A DNA stretch of 51,479 nucleotides from Litorilinea aerophila (GTDB lineage Bacteria; Chloroflexota; Anaerolineae; Caldilineales; Caldilineaceae): contig CAMDEX010000011.1 of assembly GCA_945897075.1 (NCBI GenBank), forward strand, positions 1 to 51,479, given 5' to 3'. Made by a program: the position numbers and the translations under genes. This document shows, piece by piece, positions 1-8,341 of this stretch (its first letter is position 1; each line of letters starts with the position of its first letter). The notes beneath the pieces are model-generated. The model saw only the letters and a program-made list of their open reading frames with translations, did not search any database and had not been told where the DNA came from.

Positions 1-86
1 ACCCCGCGCCCCTACGGAATTGTCGCTGGCGCAACCTGTCCACCGGGACGGGGGCGCACGGGCGAAGCTGTGTTACACTGGGCGGT

Positions 87-674
87 ATGGAAGAGACTTC
101 TCCCCCTCCTGCATCTATTGTTTTTTTTGTGCGCCGCCCTTTGCTATTCAGCCTGGGGCTGCTGGCTCTCTTTGCCCTTCTCAGTTGGATCGTCTGGCCG
201 CGCATCTTCCCCGCCACGCAGGCTGCGCCCCTCTCGTCCATCCCCGCCCCGAAAATCGGCCACCCGGCCCCAGATTTTAGCCTGCCCACCCTCGACGGCG
301 CGCAAGTGCGTCTGGCCGATCTGCGCGGCAAGCCTGTCATCCTCAACTTCTGGGCCACCTGGTGTCCGCCTTGCCGCCGGGAAATGCCCGCGCTGGAGGT
401 GATCTGGCAGCAGCACAACCGGGGGGATGTGGTGGTGTTGGGCGTGGATCAGGGGGAGAGTGTGGCAGTCGTCAGCCAATATGTGCGCCAGAATGTGGGC
501 GTCACCTTCCCCCTGCTGCTGGACCGCCGCCAGGATGTGGGCGATCTTTATTTGGTGCGCTCGCTGCCCACCACATTTTTCATTGACGCCGAAGGCATCA
601 TCCGGGAGATGCGAGTGGGCGGGCCGATGGAATTGGACTTTCTGAACCAGCAGGTGCAGGCGCTGGGCCGATAA
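87..674 (+). CDS. TlpA-like membrane-anchored thiol-disulfide reductase
   Basis: 195-residue thioredoxin-fold protein. One hydrophobic segment (about residues 18-37) anchors it to the membrane, with the fold outside. The AhpC/TSA-Redoxin domain runs from about residue 57 to the end. It has the redox motif W92-C93-P-P-C96 in the context NFWATWCPPC and the cis-Pro region SLPTTFFID. This is the usual TlpA/ResA/CcmG layout, in which the protein reduces extracytoplasmic disulfides, often of apocytochrome c before heme attachment. That role would suit a cell making the multiheme cytochromes encoded further along, but no cytochrome maturation gene adjoins it, so the link is inference. The ATG at 87 is the first start that gives a membrane anchor. 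The next gene is convergent. Confidence 0.85.
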   Translation: MEETSPPPASIVFFVRRPLLFSLGLLALFALLSWIVWPRIFPATQAAPLSSIPAPKIGHPAPDFSLPTLDGAQVRLADLRGKPVILNFWATWCPPCRREMPALEVIWQQHNRGDVVVLGVDQGESVAVVSQYVRQNVGVTFPLLLDRRQDVGDLYLVRSLPTTFFIDAEGIIREMRVGGPMELDFLNQQVQALGR

Positions 675-680
675 CCAATT

Positions 681-760
681 GACCGCAGACGGCAGACCGC
701 AGACCGCAGACCGCAGTTCAACCACTCAACTAATCAACCAATCACCCAATCAACCCGCTC
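681..760. repeat. Low-complexity repeats GACCGCAGAC and AATCAACC types
   Basis: Directly after the thioredoxin stop come tandem units of the type GACCGCAGAC/GGCAGACCGC (681-718), then units like AATCAACCAATCACCCAATC (about 720-755). The first type recurs at 9511-9531, 9610-9660, 10738-10870 and 18235-18270. The TGA stop of the Uma2 gene (complement of 734-736) lies inside the second type. Confidence 0.8.
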
Positions 761-1318
761 ATATATCCGTTGTAGAGGAATGGCAATGGCGAGGGATGCG
801 AAGGTAAGCACCGCCTGCAAATCCTTGCGTTCGGTGAGCAGCCAGCGTCCCTCGTCGTCGCGCAGGTGATGTTCGACGTGTACTTTGTTCTGGTGGATGA
901 GCACATATTCGCCGAAGCTGGGGATATCCCGGTAGAGCTCAAATTTGCCGCCCCGGTCGTAGTTGGCCGTGGAGGGCGACAGCACTTCGACAATCAACAG
1001 CGGATTGGTGATGGCGTCGCTGTCCCGGTTGTCGTATTCGATGCGCCCGCAGACGACCAGTACATCCGGGTAGGTGTAGAGTCCGTTCTTTTTGACATAC
1101 AGCCGTTGGTCGCTGCCAAAGGCTTCGTATTTTTGACCGCGCAGACCCCCATTGAGTTCAGTGAGTACATTACCGGCAATCCGGTTGTGGTTGGGTGAAA
1201 CGCCCGCCATCAGAAAGACTTCGCCCGCGTAATACTCGCTTTTGCGAACAGCTTTGCGCTCCCGTTCCAGATATTCGTCGGGAGTGATGGTTTTGGGTGG
1301 TTTGACGGCAACGGTCAT
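734..1318 (-). CDS. Uma2 family (DUF820) endonuclease-like protein
   Basis: 194 residues from the ATG at 1318 (MTVAVKPPKTITPDEYLERE). An upstream in-frame start would run into the PIN gene and adds nothing family-like. The protein has the Uma2/DUF820 pattern: EYYAGEVFLMAG near the N terminus, LYTYPDVLVVCG in the core, then PLLIVEVLSPSTANYDRGGKFELYR. The D of PDV, the E of VEVLS and the K of the GGKFELYR stretch correspond to the PD-(D/E)xK-like active site. Uma2 proteins are abundant in cyanobacteria and Chloroflexota, usually as many copies. Their biological role is not settled; links to mobile elements or conflict systems have been proposed. The gene ends inside an intergenic repeat. Confidence 0.85.
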   Translation of the reverse strand: MTVAVKPPKTITPDEYLERERKAVRKSEYYAGEVFLMAGVSPNHNRIAGNVLTELNGGLRGQKYEAFGSDQRLYVKKNGLYTYPDVLVVCGRIEYDNRDSDAITNPLLIVEVLSPSTANYDRGGKFELYRDIPSFGEYVLIHQNKVHVEHHLRDDEGRWLLTERKDLQAVLTFASLAIAIPLQRIYERVDWVIG

Positions 1319-1367
1319 TGGGTTTTCCGTTCTCAACGACACGAACGATTGACGGCAAACGGATTCT

Positions 1368-1808
1368 CTATTGAGAGTTTGCTGCCATATCGGTCGGTTG
1401 TAGACGCGTGATGCCTGCAATCAAATCAAAATGAGCATCTGTGGAGATGATCCGCGACAAGCCGTTCTTCTGCATGACAGCCACATGCAGCAAATCTCTT
1501 GCTCGGACACCCATAGGAGCGTAAAGTTCAAAGAGATGGAGTGTTCGCCTCATTTCGGCTTCCCCAACGGGCAGCACCGACGACGCCAGCGTAAGGAGGC
1601 TCTCGGAAACCTCTTGGGCCATCTTCCATCGCTGCAATGAACCGTAGCGATGAAGAGTCTCCTGAATAATCTCAGCGTCAATGACAATCTCGATCTGTCC
1701 GTCCACAGCCATTTGTAAAACAGCCATGCAGGGAGCTTTGAGCGGATGTTCTGCCCCAGCGGCGTACATGGCGATATTGACATCAAGGAAGTATCTTTCT
1801 TCAGCCAT
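1368..1808 (-). CDS. PIN-domain ribonuclease toxin (VapC-like)
   Basis: 146 residues from the ATG at 1808. A longer start at 1865 exists, but 1808 overlaps the antitoxin stop by a few bases (ATGGCTGA), as expected for a coupled toxin-antitoxin pair. The four PIN acidic positions are visible: D in RYFLDVNIAMYA, E in DAEIIQETLHRY, D in VRARDLLHVAV and D in IISTDAHFD. These bind Mg2+ for RNA cleavage, so it is likely an active VapC-type RNase neutralised by the upstream partner. It is a chromosomal addiction or stress module, unrelated to its neighbours. Confidence 0.85.
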   Translation of the reverse strand: MAEERYFLDVNIAMYAAGAEHPLKAPCMAVLQMAVDGQIEIVIDAEIIQETLHRYGSLQRWKMAQEVSESLLTLASSVLPVGEAEMRRTLHLFELYAPMGVRARDLLHVAVMQKNGLSRIISTDAHFDLIAGITRLQPTDMAANSQ

Positions 1809-2052
1809 CAATCGCCGCCTGAATGATCTCATTTTCCATTTCTTCCCAATCACTAACCGGGGCATTCAGGGCAACTAGACGGTTCAGTGCTCGTTGGCGG
1901 CGTTCCCGTTCAATATCCTGAAGATAGACCTTTTGTACAGCTTCACGGACGAGAACACCCACTGGTTTATGTGCCTGTTGAGCACAATCCATCAATATAT
2001 TGTGTTGATCTTTGGTTAGCATTGTTTGCACACGAACTGTGTATACTGCCAT
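1801..2052 (-). CDS. Ribbon-helix-helix-like antitoxin paired with the PIN toxin
   Basis: 83 residues from the ATG at 2052, preceded by AAGGAG; the GTG nine bases upstream is too close to that site. The N terminus (MAVYTVRVQTMLTKDQHNIL) followed by two helices (ILMDCAQQAHKPVGVLVREAVQKVY) has the strand-helix-helix look of RHH antitoxins that bind their own promoter. The acidic C-terminal tail would wrap the toxin. The gene overlaps the PIN toxin start by 8 bases, so the pair is translationally coupled and probably autorepressed. Family assignment is by pattern only. Confidence 0.75.
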   Translation of the reverse strand: MAVYTVRVQTMLTKDQHNILMDCAQQAHKPVGVLVREAVQKVYLQDIERERRQRALNRLVALNAPVSDWEEMENEIIQAAIDG

Positions 2053-2136
2053 AATACTCACTCCTTCACACTATCTGTCTGCGCGTATGGATACTATAGC
2101 ATGAAGAGAACGCTTACGCAAAACGATTGCTCCTTT

Positions 2137-2163
2137 GTAGGTCGGACTGTCAGTCCGACCTAC
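2137..2163. repeat. 27-bp perfect palindrome, family A, solo copy
   Basis: Arm GTAGGTCGGACTG, one central base (T), then its exact reverse complement. It lies between the antitoxin promoter region and the end of the hydroxyacid dehydrogenase. The same palindrome recurs at 35359-35385, partly at 22086-22109, and as the repeating unit of the array at 48963-49201. Confidence 0.95.
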
Positions 2164-2166
2164 GGC

Positions 2167-3126
2167 TTATCCAATCACCGCCAGCGGCTTCTCGCCCCCG
2201 GCCACCCGCTGCAAATTCTGGAAGATGAACGCGCCGCGCCGCTGCCAGGTGTCGTAGGTGACGCCGGCCGTGTGGGGCGTAAAGAGGACATTCTCCAGCT
2301 TCAGAATCGGGTTGTCCGGGGATGGCGGCTCCGTGTAGAGAACATCCAGCCCCGCGCCCCGGATGAGCTTTTCCTGCAGGGCGACAGTCAGCGCGGCTTC
2401 GTCCACCACCGGGCCGCGACAGGTGTTGATGAGGATGGCCGACGGCTTCATCAGAGCCAGGGCGCGGGCGTCAATGATATGCCGGGTCTGCTCATTGAGC
2501 GGGACGTGGAGTGTCACAATATCCGCCCGGCGCAGGAGATCGTCCAGGCTGACTCGTTCCACGCCCAGTGCCTGCTCCACTTCCGGCTTGGCCGGGTAGG
2601 GATCGAAGTAGATCAGCGCCGCGCCAAAGGGGGCCAGCCGCTGGGCCACCTGCCGCCCGATGTGGCCCAGACCAACAATGCCGACGGTCTTGCCGTGAAT
2701 CGTAAAAGTAGAGATGCCGCTGTCAATCGCCTTCCAGCCGTCGCTGCGCACGTTGCGATCCATCTGGGGCAGCAGCCGGTTGACGCCCAGAATCAGGGCG
2801 AGGGTGTGTTCGGCTACGTCAATGCTGTTGGTGCCGCCGTTGTTGGCGACGGGAATGCCCCGCGTCGCGATGGCTTCCATCGGCATCTGGTCAAAGCCGG
2901 CGCTGACCAATTGGATGAGCCGCAGCTTTTTGGCCGCGTTGAGCACTTCCACTTCCAGAACGCTGGGGAAGAGAATGAGAAAATCGGCGTCGGCCACCAG
3001 ACTGGCCTTCTCCGCTACAGGCAGTTTGGCCGAATGGACTTGAACATCCCAGCCAGCCGGCGCGGGTGAGACGATCTGCCCGGCCAGTTCCGGGACGAGA
3101 TTTGTGAAGAAGATGACTTTGGACAT
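2167..3126 (-). CDS. D-2-hydroxyacid dehydrogenase family protein
   Basis: 319 residues, full length for the family. The NAD-binding Rossmann motif is GLGHIG at residues 152-157. The catalytic triad of the D-isomer 2-hydroxyacid dehydrogenases is present: R237 (NTCRGPVVDE), E266 (YTEPPS) and H285 (TPHTAG). It should interconvert a 2-oxoacid and a D-2-hydroxyacid with NAD(P)H; the substrate cannot be read from the sequence. A second, divergent member is at 34412-35353. The ATG at 3126 follows AGAGGAA. A palindromic repeat pair separates it from the amidase upstream on the same strand, so the two may be co-transcribed with a structured spacer. Confidence 0.9.
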   Translation of the reverse strand: MSKVIFFTNLVPELAGQIVSPAPAGWDVQVHSAKLPVAEKASLVADADFLILFPSVLEVEVLNAAKKLRLIQLVSAGFDQMPMEAIATRGIPVANNGGTNSIDVAEHTLALILGVNRLLPQMDRNVRSDGWKAIDSGISTFTIHGKTVGIVGLGHIGRQVAQRLAPFGAALIYFDPYPAKPEVEQALGVERVSLDDLLRRADIVTLHVPLNEQTRHIIDARALALMKPSAILINTCRGPVVDEAALTVALQEKLIRGAGLDVLYTEPPSPDNPILKLENVLFTPHTAGVTYDTWQRRGAFIFQNLQRVAGGEKPLAVIG

Positions 3127-3140
3127 TGGATTCCTCTCTT

Positions 3141-3207
3141 GTAACGCAAGTTAACAACTTGTGTTACGGGTTACAGGTTGCCAGCGCAAGCTAACAGCTT
3201 GCGTTAC
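3141..3207. repeat. Two adjacent palindromes (GTAACGCAAGTT and GCGCAAGCT types)
   Basis: An imperfect hairpin at 3141-3167 (arm GTAACGCAAGTT, loop AAC) is followed by a related one at 3184-3207 (arm GCGCAAGCT, loop AAC). The amidase stop codon (complement of 3204-3206) is formed by the outer end of the second palindrome. Confidence 0.85.
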
Positions 3208-4580
3208 AATTGGGGTTTCACCCACCCCCCAAATATCGCCTCGGCATAAGCGGCGGCGGCCAGGGCCATATCTTCCCGCCAGGGCTGGGCGGTGAATTGC
3301 ACGCCGATAGGCAGCCCTTCCGGCGATATGCCCACGCGCACCACTGCGCTGGGCCAGCCGGTCAGGTTGTGGGTCATTGTGTAGGTGAAGTCGGCGATGC
3401 GCTCCTCAATTTCGCCCACTGGCAGGGCAGGCACCGCGTTGACCGGCGCGATGAGCAGGTCGTAGGACTGGAACCAGGCCAGGGCCTCCGAGCGGAAACG
3501 GTCTACGTTTTCCAACAGCAGGTCCAACGCCTGCGGCCCCAACGCTGTGGCTGTGCGCACAACGGCCAGACTCGTCTCATCCAGACCCGTCCCCGCCCGT
3601 TCCAGCGCCATCTTCAGCGCCGCCCGCCCGGTTGCGCCCAACAGACCGCGCAGCAGGCCAAAGCTCTGCTCCATCCCCGGTGGACGGGATTCCTCTACCC
3701 GACAGCCCGCCCCGGCCAGCGCGCCCGCCACCCGCTCCACACAGGCCGCGGTCTCCGGCGTGGGCGCGGCCACGCCGTTGTCGGTAAAGTAGGCCACGCG
3801 CAGCCCGGCCAGATCGACCTTCCGGTAGTCGCCCAGCGGCATAGGCGTACAGTAGGGATCAACGCCATCGGGGCCGCAGATGACGGAGAGGGCCAGGGCC
3901 AGGTCTTCCACGCGGCGCGCCAGGGGGCCGACTTGCGTCAGCAGATCGGCCAGACCGCCGTAGGAGATGGCGTGGCCTGTGCGCGGGACGCGTCCGCTGG
4001 TGGGGCGGATGCCGGCGATGCCGCAGAAGTGGGCGGGCAGGCGCACGCTGCCACCGGTATCTGTGCCCACATCAATGGGTGATCCGCCCGCGGCCACAAT
4101 TGCGGCCGCGCCGCCGCTGCTGCCGCCGCTCATCCGTTCGGTGTCATAGGGGTTGCGCGTGGGGCCAAAGATGCGGTTGTTGGTATAGAACGACATTGTG
4201 AATTCAGAAGTGTTGGTCTTGCCCAGCAGAATCGCGCCCGCGGCTTTCATACGGGCGACGGCGGTGGCGTCGGCGTCGGGGATAAATTCCCGGCGGCCTA
4301 CTGTGCCCCAGGTGCTGCGTATGCCCGCGGTGTCGAAGGAATCTTTGATAGTCATCGGCACGCCGTGCAACGGACCCCAGAGTTCCCCCGCGTGGAGCGC
4401 GGCGTCAGCTTTGCGCGCCTGTTCGTAGGCGTCCTCGGTCAGGGTGACGACTGCATTGAGGGCAGGGTTTACGCGGGCAATGCGGCGCAAATGAGCCTCC
4501 ACCACTTCGGCAGAGGAGACTTCCCGCTCCCGGATGCGACGGGCGATTTCCGTGGCGGAGGAAAAGATGAGGTCGGTCAT
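3204..4580 (-). CDS. Amidase signature family hydrolase (GatA/AtzF-like)
   Basis: 458 residues, typical of amidase signature enzymes. The Ser-cisSer-Lys triad is visible as K79 (MTIKDSF), S154 (SGGSSGG) and S178 (TDTGGSVR), spaced as in GatA-type enzymes. It hydrolyses an amide to acid plus ammonia. There is no gatB or gatC beside it and the C-terminal half is amidohydrolase-like, so a stand-alone catabolic amidase is more likely than the tRNA amidotransferase subunit. Neighbouring dehydrogenase and amidohydrolase genes fit a catabolic setting. The stop codon lies in the palindromic repeat at 3184-3207. Confidence 0.88.
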   Translation of the reverse strand: MTDLIFSSATEIARRIREREVSSAEVVEAHLRRIARVNPALNAVVTLTEDAYEQARKADAALHAGELWGPLHGVPMTIKDSFDTAGIRSTWGTVGRREFIPDADATAVARMKAAGAILLGKTNTSEFTMSFYTNNRIFGPTRNPYDTERMSGGSSGGAAAIVAAGGSPIDVGTDTGGSVRLPAHFCGIAGIRPTSGRVPRTGHAISYGGLADLLTQVGPLARRVEDLALALSVICGPDGVDPYCTPMPLGDYRKVDLAGLRVAYFTDNGVAAPTPETAACVERVAGALAGAGCRVEESRPPGMEQSFGLLRGLLGATGRAALKMALERAGTGLDETSLAVVRTATALGPQALDLLLENVDRFRSEALAWFQSYDLLIAPVNAVPALPVGEIEERIADFTYTMTHNLTGWPSAVVRVGISPEGLPIGVQFTAQPWREDMALAAAAYAEAIFGGWVKPQL

Positions 4581-4613
4581 CGGGCCTGTTCCTTCGATTC
4601 TATGGGTTTGTTC

Positions 4614-5006
4614 TCAAAAAGTGGTCAATATACGGACGGGGTATTTGCCGATTTGCTCGTCCAGGGTTGCCAGCGTCATTTCTTTGGCAATCGCCTGGGA
4701 AATCAGTAGTCTGTCGAAGGGGTCTCTATGCAAAGAGGGCAAAGAAACCAACGGCAGCAGACTATCCTCATCGACATCTAAATTGAGAATCTGGTGTCGT
4801 TGTCGTTGGGTTGGTAGATACAAATGGGGTGGCTGGGGCAAAGGGAGCTTTCCCAACTGGTATTTGATGATCGCCTCCCACAGGGAGACAACGCTCAAAT
4901 AGACAGTATTCCCTGGGCTGCGCAACTGCGCGACATATCCGGCGGGCAGTTGCCTGTCGGCATTGATGTACCAGAGGAATGTATGGGTGTCCAAAAGGAT
5001 TTTCAT
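4614..5006 (-). CDS. PIN-domain toxin, second VapC-like copy
   Basis: 130 residues. It begins MKILLDTHTFLWYI, the hallmark of the PIN subfamily close to VapC/PhoH2-type toxins. Acidic residues are D6, E in SVVSLWEAIIK, D in HRDPFDRLLISQAI and D in ATLDEQIGKY. Its start overlaps the stop of the upstream small gene by 4 bases (ATGA), a classic toxin-antitoxin arrangement. Expected activity is Mg2+-dependent RNA cleavage. It is not closely related to the PIN protein at 1368-1808, so the two pairs are independent modules. Confidence 0.87.
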   Translation of the reverse strand: MKILLDTHTFLWYINADRQLPAGYVAQLRSPGNTVYLSVVSLWEAIIKYQLGKLPLPQPPHLYLPTQRQRHQILNLDVDEDSLLPLVSLPSLHRDPFDRLLISQAIAKEMTLATLDEQIGKYPVRILTTF

Positions 5007-5221
5007 TTTCCTTCAAACGCGTCCAGCAGATAGTCGGGGAGTGGATCGTCAAAATCGTCGGGAACGACAAATTCGCCTTTGCAAAGGCCGTATGGACGTA
5101 GCCCGCTTTTCGGCGCAACGTCCAGAACTGTCACGATAGCTAAACGGGAATCCGCCAGATGAATAGGTTCCAACAATCGGACAGACCCGTCTTTATCAAT
5201 GATCGCTTGAAGGGTTTGCAT
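5003..5221 (-). CDS. Small antitoxin of the VapB / DUF2281-like type
   Basis: 72 residues. The N-terminal strand-rich part (QAIIDKDGSVRLLEPIHL) resembles the AbrB/DUF2281 type of VapB partners. The C-terminal tail DFDDPLPDYLLDAFEG is acidic-hydrophobic and likely inserts into the PIN active site. It overlaps the toxin gene by 4 bases and is preceded by a GGAG ribosome site. It probably autoregulates the pair. Confidence 0.78.
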   Translation of the reverse strand: MQTLQAIIDKDGSVRLLEPIHLADSRLAIVTVLDVAPKSGLRPYGLCKGEFVVPDDFDDPLPDYLLDAFEGK

Positions 5222-5269
5222 CTTCTATCTCCTCTGGAACAAATGCTGTTGTGTTTGGTCGTGCGCCAC

Positions 5270-6034
5270 TCAGTATACCATACGCAGATTCCATGCCATT
5301 TGCGCACTTTTCCCAAAGATCCACACTCGTTCGTCCTCGCTGAGATCCGCGAAATAGTCCATCGGGAAGGAGAGCGAACTATCGTAGCCTTCCCGGCTGC
5401 TCACAGGCGGCCAGTCGCTGCCCCACATCATCCGCCGGGGGCCGAAGGCTTCCAACACCCGGTCGGCGTAGCGCGGTACATCCCGGAAGGGGTGGGGCAG
5501 GTGGCAGAACTCACCGAAGCCGGGCAGTTTGATGGTCAGGTTGTCATGCGCGGCCAACCCCAACACCGGCTGGAACTCGTCGAGCGCCATCCCCGCTTTG
5601 GCCCCGCCCAGATGCTCGATCACAATTGATAGCTCCGGAAAGAGGCGCAGCACTTCGGCAAATTCTACGCTGGCCAGGCTGGCCGGGCTGCTGGGCGCGC
5701 TGACCACCAGCCCCAGTTCGTTTGCTGTGCGCCAGTGGGCCAGGGGATCGCTCCCCGTCCCCCGGAAGTTGGCGGCCAGGCGGATGCCGCGGATGCCCTG
5801 TTCGGCCCAGGCGCGGATGGCGCTGCCGTCGTCGTCGCTGGGGACAAGCATCGCCGCCGCGAATCGGCCCGGATGCGCGGCCAGCATTTCCACCAGATAG
5901 GCGTTGTCCGTATTGCCCATATATTGAATGAAGACGGCCTGCGCCACGCCCGCCCGCTGCATATGAAAGAGCAGGGCCTCGATGGGTTCGTATTTGTGCA
6001 GGCCAATATGACAGTGGGTGTCAATGATGTGCAT
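5270..6034 (-). CDS. Amidohydrolase-2 family metal-dependent hydrolase/decarboxylase
   Basis: 254 residues forming a compact TIM barrel. The metal site starts with H7-x-H9 (IIDTHCHIG). Further ligands are the His in VIEHLGG and the Asp in MWGSDWPP, the last motif being diagnostic of the amidohydrolase-2 (ACMSD/LigY-like) group. Members hydrolyse lactones or C-C bonds, or decarboxylate; the substrate cannot be told. The start is ATG 6034 behind GAGGAGC with the sequence CACCCCAC before it. It lies alone between a toxin-antitoxin pair and the respiratory block, facing away from the latter. Confidence 0.85.
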   Translation of the reverse strand: MHIIDTHCHIGLHKYEPIEALLFHMQRAGVAQAVFIQYMGNTDNAYLVEMLAAHPGRFAAAMLVPSDDDGSAIRAWAEQGIRGIRLAANFRGTGSDPLAHWRTANELGLVVSAPSSPASLASVEFAEVLRLFPELSIVIEHLGGAKAGMALDEFQPVLGLAAHDNLTIKLPGFGEFCHLPHPFRDVPRYADRVLEAFGPRRMMWGSDWPPVSSREGYDSSLSFPMDYFADLSEDERVWIFGKSAQMAWNLRMVY

Positions 6035-6341
6035 GTGGGGTGCTCCTCGGCTCGGCAGCGCAGGCTGAGCGGATCGATTGCTGTCTGCGGCTCTAGTATA
6101 GCACAGGGTGCAAGAAAAAAGACCGCATCGCGAACCAGCTATTGTGCAGCGTTCGCCCGTCGTCGGCGGTCACCAGCCACCCGCGTATGGGGAAGATTCC
6201 CCACGCGGCGCAGAGACCCGAACCCGTTTACTCGCGCCAAAGATGGGGTACAGGATGGGGTGCGCGCCATATAGTATTGACCTTTGCTCCGTGCTATTGT
6301 CTAGGCAGTTCTTGCCTCACTCGATCCAAAAGGAGTCAATT
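6035..6341 (+). other. Regulatory gap upstream of the heptaheme cytochrome operon
   Basis: No protein gene is supported here. It holds a palindromic site at 6181-6208, two direct half-sites ATGGGG (6243-6248 and about 6254-6260), and a possible -35 TTGACC near 6276 without a good -10. This suits an activator-dependent promoter for the cytochrome operon. A strong ribosome site AAAGGAG ends at 6335. Confidence 0.6.
6181..6208 (+). promoter_or_regulatory. Palindromic operator GCGTATGGGG-N6-CCCCAC, copy 1
   Basis: Arms CCGCG-TA-TGGGG and CCCCA-CGCGG around a 6-base centre. The core TATGGGG-N6-CCCCAC is repeated at 10712-10730 in front of the second cytochrome unit. It lies about 135 bases before the first start codon of this operon. 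A LuxR/NarL-type regulator gene sits at 10869-11525 and is the obvious candidate ligand, by inference. Confidence 0.6.
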
Positions 6342-6473
6342 ATGTCAACCCAAGAACTGCTTTTCACCGTTTTGGTTCTGCTCGTCATCGCAACAGTGCG
6401 CTTTGGCGTTCCCCTCTTTCTGATGTGGTTGGGAAAAACAATCCACAACCGGCTGCTGCATTGGCAGCCCTGA
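6342..6473 (+). CDS. 43-residue single-span membrane protein of the cytochrome operon
   Basis: 43 residues, MSTQELLFTVLVLLVIATVR then FGVPLFLMWLG and a basic tail ending HWQP. One membrane span is followed by a positive C terminus (cytoplasmic side by the positive-inside rule). The start is unambiguous: AAAGGAG six bases before ATG 6342. It is 45 bases before the heptaheme cytochrome on the same strand. A sister of similar size and position, sharing the motif R-[FL]-G-V-P-L in the span, precedes the octaheme cytochrome at 10433-10624. It is probably a small accessory subunit of the membrane complex. No known family recognised. Confidence 0.7.
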   Translation: MSTQELLFTVLVLLVIATVRFGVPLFLMWLGKTIHNRLLHWQP

Positions 6474-6518
6474 CCGGTTCCGGTCCATTGTTCAGCCACC
6501 CAACGAGAGGAGGACGAA

Positions 6519-7412
6519 ATGAAATACGTGCCCACATTTTTCATCCACACAAACAGACGCCAGCGATGTGGTCTGGTCGTCTGTACCCTTCTTTTGCTGG
6601 CACTGGCGTTGGCGCTGTACAGCGGCACAACCGCTTATGCCGATGAAAACGACCCACCCGGCGCGGACCCCTGTGCTTCCTGCCATTCGCCCGAAACCGA
6701 CGCCTGGCTTGAATCGGCCCATGCGGTCGAGACCGGCGACACAGCCGGCACCAGCGGGGCTACCTGTGCGGCCTGTCACGGCGACTACAGCCGGGGACAC
6801 CCGGACGACGGGGCGATGGAATCTCTGACTGTTGATTCTGCCCTGTGCCAAGAATGTCACGAGGCCACCTTCGACCAGTGGGAACATTCGATCCACGCGG
6901 GCGAGGGGGTGCAGTGCATCGGTTGCCATCAGGTCCATTCCCAGGAACTGCGGCTGACCGACGAACAGCTTTGCCGTTCTTGCCACAAAGAAGCCGTGTA
7001 CGATCTCTTCCACACGGCCCACTGGTACGGCGATGTGGCCTGCACCAACTGTCATATGGCTGCAATGGATCTACCCGACGGCAATCGGCTGGTCAGCCAC
7101 AACGGGCTGCCCGCGTCGGCAACACTTCCCAGCCACGACTTTGTGACTGTTTCTGCCCAGAATTGCCTGACCTGCCACAAAGAGGGCGTCGGGCCGCAAG
7201 CCGTGCGCAACGATCCCACCCTGGCCGAACTGCACTCTGTGACGGCGCAGGTAGAACTGTTGCGCGGTGAATTATCAGCCATCAAAAAAGTGAGCAAATT
7301 TTTGGAACGGCTGACACCCATGACGCTGGGGTTTGGTGTCGGCATTGGCGGCATTTTGGGCATTGTCTTTATGCTCTTCGTGGCTCAGTATAGCCGAAAG
7401 GTCGGTCAATGA
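6519..7412 (+). CDS. Membrane-bound heptaheme c-type cytochrome
   Basis: 297 residues. A hydrophobic N-terminal segment (about residues 20-40, ending near TTAYA) exports the protein. Seven CxxCH heme sites follow: CASCH, CAACH, CQECH, CIGCH, CRSCH, CTNCH and CLTCH. A coiled-coil-like stretch and a glycine-rich C-terminal membrane span (LGFGVGIGGILGIVFMLFV) close the protein. It is a NapC/NrfB/cytochrome c7-like electron carrier at the outer face of the membrane. Its stop overlaps the HybA-like gene by ATGA, so the three subunits are translationally coupled. It probably accepts electrons from, or hands them to, the HybA/HybB pair. GAGGAGG precedes the start. Confidence 0.9.
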   Translation: MKYVPTFFIHTNRRQRCGLVVCTLLLLALALALYSGTTAYADENDPPGADPCASCHSPETDAWLESAHAVETGDTAGTSGATCAACHGDYSRGHPDDGAMESLTVDSALCQECHEATFDQWEHSIHAGEGVQCIGCHQVHSQELRLTDEQLCRSCHKEAVYDLFHTAHWYGDVACTNCHMAAMDLPDGNRLVSHNGLPASATLPSHDFVTVSAQNCLTCHKEGVGPQAVRNDPTLAELHSVTAQVELLRGELSAIKKVSKFLERLTPMTLGFGVGIGGILGIVFMLFVAQYSRKVGQ

Positions 7413-8341
7413 TGAGCGTAATGAACAAAGAACTCTCGCGCCGTGACCTGCTGAAGGGGATGGGGTGTGGCCTGGCAGCGCTGGCATTGTCTACCGCCGT
7501 CGCCACAAATGCGACTGTGGCCGACGCCAGCGGCGAGCCTGTCAACGAAGACGCCTGGGGCATCCTCATTGACCTGACCCGCTGCACGGGTTGCCAATCC
7601 TGTGCGCTGGCCTGCCAGGAAGCCAACGACCGCCCGCATCCCAATCAGATGCCCATCACTCTTGACAGCGATTCCTACAGCTTCGTGGAGGAACGGCAGA
7701 TCGAGAACAGTGTGGGTTTGCTGGAAACTGTCAACGTCAAGCACCAGTGTATGCACTGCCTGCACCCGGCCTGTGTATCGGCCTGCACCGTCGGTGCCCT
7801 GCGCAAGACGGCAGAAGGGCCGGTGGTCTACGATTCCGAAAAGTGCATCGGCTGCCGTTACTGCCAATATGCCTGTCCCTTCGGCGTACCCACCTACGAA
7901 TGGGAGAATCCACTGGGGTTGATCCACAAGTGCCAGATGTGTGCCAGCCGTCTTGCCAAAGATGAACGCCCCGCCTGTGTGGCTGCTTGCCCGAATGGAG
8001 CGCTACGCTTCGGTGCTCGCCACGAATTGCTGGCCCAGGCCCACGCCCAGATCATCTCGAACCCAGAACGCTACGTCGAACAGGTCTACGGCGAACACGA
8101 AGTGGGCGGCACTTCGGTACTCTACCTGTCGCCGCTGCCCTTCTCGCTCTTGGGCTTCCCCGCACTGGGCGAAGAGCCGAATCCCCGCTACGCCGAAGCG
8201 GTGATGAAGCAGACGCCCGCCATCGCGCTGACCGTGGCCTCGGTGGTCACTGCGCTGCATCTTTTTATGCAACGACGGCAAGAGGTCAAAGGCGAAGCTA
8301 CTGTCCACACGACGACACAGAAACCGGGAGCTGAATTATGA
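7409..8341 (+). CDS. Tat-exported HybA/NrfC-like four-cluster ferredoxin subunit
   Basis: 310 residues. The twin-arginine signal is SRRDLLKG, then a hydrophobic stretch. Four cysteine clusters for [4Fe-4S] centres follow: CTGCQSCALAC, CMHC...CVSAC, CIGCRYCQYAC and CQMC...CVAAC. The C-terminal part has one membrane span (TPAIALTVASVVTALHLFM), a feature of HybA of hydrogenase-2 rather than of soluble NrfC. It should wire electrons between periplasmic cytochrome hemes and the HybB-like quinone subunit. It overlaps both neighbours by ATGA. No hydrogenase or molybdopterin catalytic subunit gene is adjacent. Confidence 0.9.
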   Translation: MMSVMNKELSRRDLLKGMGCGLAALALSTAVATNATVADASGEPVNEDAWGILIDLTRCTGCQSCALACQEANDRPHPNQMPITLDSDSYSFVEERQIENSVGLLETVNVKHQCMHCLHPACVSACTVGALRKTAEGPVVYDSEKCIGCRYCQYACPFGVPTYEWENPLGLIHKCQMCASRLAKDERPACVAACPNGALRFGARHELLAQAHAQIISNPERYVEQVYGEHEVGGTSVLYLSPLPFSLLGFPALGEEPNPRYAEAVMKQTPAIALTVASVVTALHLFMQRRQEVKGEATVHTTTQKPGAEL